The notes below the pieces were generated by a model, which was given only the letters and a program-made list of their open reading frames with translations, did not search any database and was not told the origin of the DNA. A stretch of DNA of 64,000 bases, from assembly GCF_000687475.1 (NCBI RefSeq), contig NC_057319.1:2666001-2730000 (forward strand), given 5' to 3'. Source of the stretch: Ustilaginoidea virens. Its lineage: Eukaryota; Ascomycota; Sordariomycetes; Hypocreales; Clavicipitaceae. The position numbers and the translations under genes were made by a program. Positions 56,855 through 64,000 of the stretch are shown piece after piece. Numbering within the stretch: position 1 is the stretch's first letter; each line of letters opens with the position of its first letter.

Positions 56855-58093
56855 TCATCCTTGTTGGCTTCGCGTCTTTCGCTTCTTCGCCCACCATGCG
56901 CCCACTTCGAGGCACTCTCCCAGAATGCTATCGCTATTCACCATCAGATTGCCCATCATTTTCCCCAGCCAGGCATCCCACTCATCCAGGCTCTTGTTGT
57001 TGATCTCTCTCAGAATGGGTTCAAGTGCCTGCACTTGTTGCACAACCGTGAGGAGAGCCGTCTTCCGGAGGGCTATTTGGCCCGCCGTGAGCGTTTTCCC
57101 CATCTTGTGCTCCTTGCCGCGTGCCTCCCCCGTTTGCTTGCCGTCTTGGGTCACGACACCGCCGACGCCTTCGCGCTCCCAGCGCACTTCGCTGAGGGGA
57201 ATGGCCAGCCGCCTCGTCCTGACTTCCGTCAACGTCTCGGATTCTTGCAGGAGCAGGGGCCCGACCAAGGTGCAAGGTACAGCGCTGAGATCTCGGCTTT
57301 CGAGCGCCCGGGTCAGCCAACCGTTGTATTCGACGAGGTATTCGTTCTGCGGAGCTGTCAGGGGAGTGTTTGGGGAAAGCAGATAAGCCCCGAGGCTAGA
57401 GGCAGCCTCTTGTTCGTCTGCTTCGTCGACAGTGGGCGCGGACCCAGGCACATGTGGTCTCAACATGCGGATGAGATGATCCGACTCCCAGAACTCGAGC
57501 GTGCCGCCTGGTCGGAGTATCCGTAGGTACTCGTCGATGAAGCCCTGATGCTGCGCATTCGTGGTGGCCAGGCTCATGTCCTTGACCATGATCAAGTCGA
57601 ATTCTTCCGATGCCAACGGCCAGGGCAGCTGACGGATGTCGTGGTGGACAAACTCCCACTGCATGTCTCGGTCTGGCTTTGGAGCATCTGCCGCCGTGAT
57701 GGCGGCGATGTCGATTCCTGTGAAAGAGATCTGGCTGTGCCCGCGCTCCTTGAAGTACCTGTGGCACATCATGCTCCAAAATCCCGAGCCGCATCCGACC
57801 TCCAGCACCCGTTGAGGAGGCTTTTTCGTAACCGAAGAGGAGCATACTGGGGCCCCGAAGAGCTGGATGAGCAGCAGAGATCGCAGCGACTGGCGGTGAG
57901 TCTCGGTCAAGTCTGACGGCAACGGGTAAGGAAGCGACGTGTCGTTCAGGTATGTTCGCCCGTTTCTCTGAACAAAGGGCCGGGAGAATAACGGGTTCTC
58001 CCCTCCTTGATTGTCCAACGTTGTAGTAGTTCGAGCCGAGAGCGAGGCTGCGCGGCTGGCGGATGAGAGAGACTCGGCGCTGACGGCGGGCAT
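56855..58093 (-). CDS. Class I SAM-dependent methyltransferase
   Basis: The protein from MPAVSAESLSS has 412 residues. It carries the Rossmann methyltransferase motif I VLEVGCGSGFWS (about 95), an acidic strand-2 end (FTGIDIAAI), the motif DIRQLPWP, motif IV EEFDLIMVKDMSL and motif V LRILRPGGTLEFWE. The C-terminal part has helices typical of fungal small-molecule methyltransferases and ends in a basic tail (KKRKTRSQQG). The substrate cannot be told. There is no sign of a biosynthetic cluster around it. An upstream intron (donor at 58238, acceptor at 58100) would join in frame to an upstream ORF, so a longer N-terminus is possible; that part is listed separately. Confidence 0.8.
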   Translation of the reverse strand: MPAVSAESLSSASRAASLSARTTTTLDNQGGENPLFSRPFVQRNGRTYLNDTSLPYPLPSDLTETHRQSLRSLLLIQLFGAPVCSSSVTKKPPQRVLEVGCGSGFWSMMCHRYFKERGHSQISFTGIDIAAITAADAPKPDRDMQWEFVHHDIRQLPWPLASEEFDLIMVKDMSLATTNAQHQGFIDEYLRILRPGGTLEFWESDHLIRMLRPHVPGSAPTVDEADEQEAASSLGAYLLSPNTPLTAPQNEYLVEYNGWLTRALESRDLSAVPCTLVGPLLLQESETLTEVRTRRLAIPLSEVRWEREGVGGVVTQDGKQTGEARGKEHKMGKTLTAGQIALRKTALLTVVQQVQALEPILREINNKSLDEWDAWLGKMMGNLMVNSDSILGECLEVGAWWAKKRKTRSQQG

Positions 58094-58238
58094 GTTCAAC
58101 TGGGGGGGTGGGGGGGGGAGGGAAGGATGTATTGTTAGGAGAAGGGGCAATCCCAATCTGCACTTTGAGCAATGGCATCACGCATCAAGGGGCAGGATTG
58201 CATTGCAAAATCTGTGACGGGAAAGGAAAATGGCTTAC

Positions 58239-58715
58239 CTCGACTCCATGAAGCCCATCCGCAGCATGCCTAGGTCGGTGGCAATGGCGGCGAATGGAGC
58301 TTGCCTTGTCTGCATGGGCAGGCGAAGGCGTTAAAGGGGAGGCACCAGAGGTAGTGGTAGACAGGGGCTGAAAGCGGAAGGGCATGTGAGCTGGAGAGCC
58401 AGCGGCTGAATTGCTCTGCCCCGCGGCGGGGCGGTCCGCCTGCAGGGACGTCGTCTTCGTCGTCTTCGTCGTCTGGTTAGAGGGCTGACTGCTTCGGCTG
58501 CTGCTTGAAATCCGCGTAGGGCATAGTTGGCAACTTGAAGTTGGACTGGGAGTATCAGTCTGCGCTGAAGAAGCCGAGCGGGAACGACAAGCTCTATGGT
58601 CATGGCCGCGCTCCGAGGTTCGCTGCAGTTGCAATGATTTAAAAGTCCGGCGATGGTAAGGTAGAGGGGGTGGGGCTATGCCTGCATTAAGAAGAAAGGC
58701 GACATTGAAACTCAT
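58239..58715 (-). other. Possible 5' exon of the methyltransferase gene
   Basis: An open frame from an ATG at 58715 (MSFNVAFLLNAG) runs to a clean GTAAGC donor at 58238. It joins in phase 0 to the acceptor at 58100 (CCCCCAG), reading GVE|LNMPAVS into the methyltransferase. The encoded 159 residues are Ser/Thr/Pro-rich without a domain. It may be a disordered N-terminus (total 573 residues) or a spliced 5' leader. Confidence 0.4.
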
Positions 58716-61700
58716 TTCCGCGACCAAAGTCTGCTGCTTGGAAGCGGAAGGAAGAGGCAAATGACGGTTTAGACGAGGCCTGCTGGTGCTCTGGGGCAGG
58801 GGTGCCAGATCCGGGGACCTGCTCAGAGCAGCTTCCGGGTCAAAAAAATCCTTTAATATCGGAGGTGCGAAAGAAATATGAGCAACCAGTAATGTGCCCG
58901 GGACTATGAATTGAGTCGACGCGTTTCTTTAAGGCGACGCAAGAATATCGCCAAGACGGGGGCTCTTTTTCCCAGTGGAGCTGGGCTTGGTGCTTTGTCG
59001 TGAGATTGGTGGTGGTTTCGGGTCAAAGCGTGGGCGAATAGAGAATCGGCTTTTGTTTATGCGAGGTCCAGCACGGAGTAGTTCGTTGAAACTATATATA
59101 TATTTTTTTTTGCTTAAAAAAAAGATTACAAGTTCAACCCTCTGTACCGGTTGTCAAACTGCCGCTTGCACGGCGTGGCGTTCGGCTGAAAGAATTTTGT
59201 GAATACAGCGTCGCGTAGGGTTTCGTTTCTTTGAACCAATTGACGCCGCGCAGAGACTCTCCTGTCTTCCAGCTTAGATGAAGGACCCTCCCAAAGGCTT
59301 TGGTTGGCAGCCGATATTGGGGGTAAAGCCTGTCGGTGGTGCTGGGAAAGGAAGGATATGGGCTGGCGTCTGTGCGTACTTTTGTGACACTGGTGAGAAG
59401 TGGTTTATGATGGAGGCTCAAATCGGGTTATGTTTCGGTGCAACAAAAAAAAAAAAAAAGCTGCTGATGCGTCAGTGGTCTGCCCTGGCTCTTCCGTTAG
59501 TAGCTGCGAATGTAATCAAGACCTGCTGCCGAGATATGGTGCCTTTGTCGGTTTGACATACCACATGTTGGTCAGTCTATCTCTATCTGCCTTGGCCAGT
59601 TCACTCTGGAGCATACATCAACCAAAAACCGCCGCGGCCGGAGAATGTGTTTGGTCTGTTGGCCACGTTGGATAAAGCCCACATGTCGATAAGTAGGTAG
59701 TTTTATGCCGGGTTACAAGAGGGCTGTTTCGCTGACGCAAGAGGGAATAAGAGCTTTTGAGGGCTGCCAACAGGCAAGACCGTTAAAGACCGTTAAAGGC
59801 CGTTTAAAAGACGGGAGAAAGATGTAACGACTTTTCCACAGTCTCTGCATAGCGCGAAGTTAAGCGCGACAAGGAAGAGAACAAAGCCCTAATGGAAAAG
59901 AGGGGGGGGCGCGTCGGCAGACGAGGAAGCCAAGAGAAGAAAAAAGATATGGCTGGTGTGCCCTCGTGAGCAGTTTCCCAGGGCTAGAAAAACCACCTCG
60001 GTACGTGACGTGACTTGCGAGCAAGTCGAGTACGTTTCAAGGCGCTGCGTTTTTCTTGGGCTCTCAGCGTGCCTGGCGGGGGGCCGGGGGGCTATCCGGG
60101 CATGCGGGAGATGGGGATCTGCGTGGAGGCAGCTAGTAGCAGCGGGTCACGACGTGTACCTCCGCGCGCGGAGTACGGAGAAGTCCGTAGGTTGATCTGA
60201 TTCGCCTGCGACTGCCAAGCGCCCAACCTCGAGGTGGGTGAAGTGAAAGACCGAAAGACCAGCAGGAGCACTACGGAGTACAAAGGCTAGAAAGGGAAGG
60301 GAAGAAAGGCAAGGGAGCGGCCGTCTGCCCTGGTTTTTTCGCCCCCCTGGCCTCCATCAAATGCCTGTCCAAGTCGGCTTTGGGCTTGTTGGGCTCTCAG
60401 GGTCTTTAGTTGACACCACCAGACGAGACGGCAATGACGTTGGGGACAGGGGTTTTTGTTTCAGGGAGATGCTGCTGGTGTCTCGATTCCGTGCCCTTTA
60501 ATGCATCTAATCTATCTGTGCAGTGTGGATTGAGGGCTGCCCAATAGAGAGAACCGATAACCGATAACCGTAATGAACGGATGCACCAGCCGGTACTCCG
60601 TACATACCTTGGTGCTGACGATCAATTGAAAGCTCATCTCGCAGCCGCTTTCCTTTCTTCCAAAGACTTCGACCAGCCACAGTTGCCCACATGCGAATAA
60701 TACCAGGTTGACGTAACCCAAACAGCAGCCGCGGTGCATCACATCAGCCTAGGCACCTTACCTGGTACGGTAGGCACTTGGGCAACTAGGTAGGTAGGTA
60801 CCAGACATGCTCAGCGTAATCAAGCAGCACGAGATGAACGATGGAATTCAACAGGTCACCGTGCGGTCATTGAGATAATGTACTGGCTTCTCAGGGCATG
60901 CCTGGACTTCAACGACACTGCCAGAGTCTGTTGAATGTTCGGTGCCATGATCAAGCTGGCAAGCTGGCAAGCTGGGGGGTCCTCGATAGTGACTGGAGAG
61001 ATCCAGCCGCGCCTGCACAGTCCAAAGGGCTCCAGCTTCCCGAAAACGAATCTGTTGCAGACTAACCAGACGTTGACATCGTAGCGGGAACTGGCGAGTC
61101 CCACGGTAGGAAATGAGCGCCGCCACGATGGATGCAGCTGAACCAGACGTTTAAAAGTCCGGTAGAAGCGCCTCTCGTTGCTGCTTGCGTTCTGCATGAT
61201 ACACGAAACCAGCTATAAGGAGGCTCTGCCAGGTCTTAGCTAGGCATCGCCGCACATCAGCCCATGCGAGGTGTCATGAGCTCCAACGTGTCTGTCCCTC
61301 AAACAAACCCCGAAGAAAAGAAGCAACTCCCAGCCGACAAGCTACTTGCCTGGTCAACGAAAACGACTCCAATGTAACCAGCGAGTGACCAAGGCCGCAT
61401 CGGAATTCCAGGCGCAGGGATGGCTTGTGGCTCGTCTTGTCAAACTGCCATGCTCAACAAAGAGCCTTTTGACGCAAAGCTCATGGACCTATCCTATCCG
61501 CTCATAAGTCTTTGCCTGTTTTCATCTTGACATAACATAAGAGTTGAGTTTCGGTCGACAATGGGAACTTGCTCGTCTTGCACGTGACCTGAAGCTGTTC
61601 GCAAGGGCCGTTGCGATGCGGAGCCAAGCGGAGCCAAGCGGAGCACGTGACCAAGCTATCCGTTGCTCTCGCTCAACGCAATCACGCACGACTGGACTGG

Positions 61701-62532
61701 GCAGGCAGTCAGTCAGTCTGGCAGCATCCAGTCTGGCATCCAGTCTGGCAACCGGGCGAACAGCTTTCTAGTTTGCACTCAATATTCGCCGCCAGTATTC
61801 TGCCCAAGTATATGTTGGTATTTTCACTAAACTTACCCATCATCGCGCTCATTCTACATTGTATGTGCCTCGTGCTGTGCTCCGAACCGCCTCTGACTCG
61901 GAAAACCGCCGCCGTTTGGGGCAAACCTGGTTTCGTGTCAAACCTCTCTACTAGGGCAAAGCTGAGCTAACTCCCGTCTCTCCCTTTGGAAAAAGGATAG
62001 CCTACATCCCGCTCAACAATCCAGCTTCGTTTATTGACTAGATCAACCACTCCTTCGCTCGCGCAGCCGCCGCCCGTTGTTGATCTCTTGGTCTATTCGG
62101 CCTGGCCATCCTCGTGTGAATTGCGACTCCACGAGTCCTCTGTTCACGCCCCCCCCCCCTCCAACCTCTGATGTGGCATTGAGAATCGCTGCGTTACATC
62201 CTCCTCAGCAAGTCCCGGACTCTGGCGAGAGCATATGCTGCAAAGACTCTGACCACGAGAGCCCATGCGCAAACGCGAGCGTCACACTCTACCGTTTCCC
62301 TTCATCTTCGCCTGGTAGGCTCTCGAAAAGAACGCCCGGGTCCGAACCACGGCGCACCAACCCACCAAATGACAGATGGTGACTCGACCGAGCTTTGGTG
62401 ATTCGATAAACCAAGCCTCCTGCTAGTATCTGCTGGCGTCGATAAGCAGATTTCCCTCCTTTGCTGCCGAGCCCTGTGCCGGCGAAGCTCTTTGCCCCCT
62501 CACAATTGCCAGCTTGACATAAATCCTACGGC
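58716..62532. other. Intergenic region upstream of CCR4
   Basis: A long divergent promoter region between the methyltransferase (-) and CCR4 (+). It holds an A14 run near 59446, TACTCCGTA-type motifs at 60272 and 60594, a GGTAGGTAGGTACC patch near 60788, and CAGTCTGGCA repeats at about 61715-61752. The last several hundred bases are probably the CCR4 5' leader, with a C-run near 62148. No supported gene. Confidence 0.5.
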
Positions 62533-64000
62533 ATGTACTCTCAAAACCATCAACAGCAGGGCCACAATGCTCGGCTGAACGGGGCCGGCCGGGGGATTCC
62601 CAACATGCTCTACAACTTCCAGCAGCATGCCCAGCACCAACACCCGTCCCAGCCCCAGCACCACCAGAGTCTACAGCACGACCACGGCCTCTCTTCTGGA
62701 AACGGTCTCGGCCATCACACACCCTTTGCAACCAACGCCCTCACCAATTCAAACGCTTTCAATTCCGGGGTCTTGTCCAACGGTCATGCGGCGACCTCGC
62801 GCAATCAAGCTCCGCAGAACGAGATGTGGCAAGAACAGCTGCGCATGCACAAGGAAGCAGAACGAGCTCACTCGGCCATGACCGATCAACAGCAACCTCA
62901 CTACTACGCGAGACTTAAGGCGTCCGAGAATAGAGGAATCGGTGGTCCGTCCCCTAGTCGCGGTAGGACTCAAGCCGACGGCGAGAACGACCCGGAAGAT
63001 AGGAGACGCCCGTATCTTCTTGAAAGAGAGACGACTCGGCAGGATTGGCACAACATGGACATGTCGGGACAAGGCCTCCGGAACCTAGCCCCCGAACTCT
63101 TCCAATACAAGTTTCTCAACGAGCTCTACATCGCCTCCAACAAACTCACGCGGCTACCAAAAGAGATTGGGGAGCTGCGGCAACTGCGACACCTCGACGC
63201 CTCCTACAACCAGCTATCCGAGCTACCTGCCGAGCTTGGCATGTGCACGTACTTGAAGAATCTGTTACTCTTCAACAACGACATTCGCGATCTCCCGTTC
63301 GAGCTTGGCTCTCTCCATCTTTTGGAAATGCTGGGAATAGAAGGGAATCCTCTTGATCCGGCCTGGAAGCAGGAAATCGTGGAAAAGGGCACAAAGAGAG
63401 TGATCAATGCTCTCAGAGAAGGTGCTCCAAGTAAGTTTGCCAGCAGTCGCCCGCAGGTTCCCATGACAACGCCCATGACCTGGACGTTGTTCATGAACCA
63501 CTCATGTAAGATGTGCGTGCTAACTCGGCATGCTTCTTGCTTCCACCAGTGCCCGAACCCCCGGCACCACGCAAGGACATTATCATACAGGACGATGTTT
63601 CGCCGACTTTGGAACGAATCAAGGTCTTCTCATGGAACATCTTGTGCGACAAGTACGCGACACCTCAAATATACGGCTACACCCCGACAAACGCGTTGGA
63701 TTGGCAGTATCGCAAAGGTTGCATCCTGCAGGAGCTGAGACTCCGCGATGCCGACTTTTTAAACTTGCAGGAGGTGTCGACGGATGCGTTCAAGGAGGAT
63801 CTGAGTCCCGAGCTAGCGCAGATGGATTACAGGGGCGTCCATTGGCCCAAATCGCGCGCCAAAACCATGGCGGAGAGAGACGCGCAAACAGTCGACGGTT
63901 GCGCGGTGTTCTATAAGCAGAGCAAGTATATTCTGCTGGACAAGCAGCTCATTGAATTCGCAACGATTGCAATCAACCGGCCCGACATGAAGAACCAGCA
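62533..64000 (+). CDS. CCR4: CCR4-type deadenylase, 5' part (cut by window end)
   Basis: Exon 1 is 62533-63430 and exon 2 starts at 63550 and runs off the window: 449 codons seen, open to the end. The intron is 119 nt, phase 1. The N-terminus is Gln/His-rich (QNHQQQGHN, HQHPSQPQHHQ). Four leucine-rich repeats follow at about 190-290 (LNELYIASNKLTRLP, LRHLDASYNQLSELP, LKNLLLFNNDIRDLP, LEMLGIEGNPL), which in yeast Ccr4 contact the CAF1/POP2 nuclease. The exonuclease-endonuclease-phosphatase domain begins at about 323 with KVFSWNILCDKYA and includes the catalytic Glu in LNLQEVSTDAF. The enzyme shortens mRNA poly(A) tails in the CCR4-NOT complex. The remaining nuclease domain lies beyond the window. 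Confidence 0.95.

Overview
The window looks like nuclear DNA of a filamentous ascomycete (Pezizomycotina; Sordariomycetes, probably Hypocreales, is my best guess). The reasons are short GT-AG introns of about 60-210 nt, recognisable fungal genes (ADE2 as a PurK-PurE fusion, acrB, CCR4, an FHIP/RAI16-like gene), WSC and GLEYA surface domains, a Ty1/copia retroelement with RIP-like C-to-T changes, and AT-rich blocks beside GC-rich gene space. No rRNA or tRNA gene and no CRISPR array was seen.

Layout. Positions 1-10152 are a nested Ty1/copia cluster. A plus-strand element (left part cut off by the window edge, 3' LTR at 9378-10152) is interrupted by a complete minus-strand relative (651-7897) with 720-bp LTRs and a 5-bp target duplication. 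The inner element has one gag-pol frame with no frameshift but 12 premature TAG/TAA codons; wherever the outer copy allows comparison the original codon was CAG or CAA. An AT-rich block (10153-10975) follows.

Positions 10990-41201 carry three related giant genes for secreted WSC-domain proteins (2171, 2056 and 1169 residues). They share a signal peptide, a short N-terminal C-x14-C segment, one WSC domain, a dibasic linker and a long Thr/Ser/Pro-rich tandem-repeat shaft. The first two end in a GLEYA/PA14-like domain; the third does not. Between the first and second lie an MFS sugar transporter, a T5orf172/DUF1766 (GIY-YIG-like) protein and an unrecognised two-exon protein. Together they look like an adhesin cluster in a repeat-rich, fast-evolving region.

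Positions 42931-64000 are ordinary housekeeping gene space: ADE2 (+), an FHIP/RAI16-like gene (-), acrB (-), an LYRM5/ETFRF1-like LYR protein (+, with a 13-nt exon), a class I SAM methyltransferase (-), and the 5' two-thirds of CCR4 (+, cut by the window end). Intergenic spaces hold many long homopolymer tracts and a recurrent 9-mer, TACTCCGTA, but no gene I can support.

All exon borders were chosen by eye from splice consensus, frame continuity and similarity between paralogues. Domain names come from recognised motifs, not from searches.
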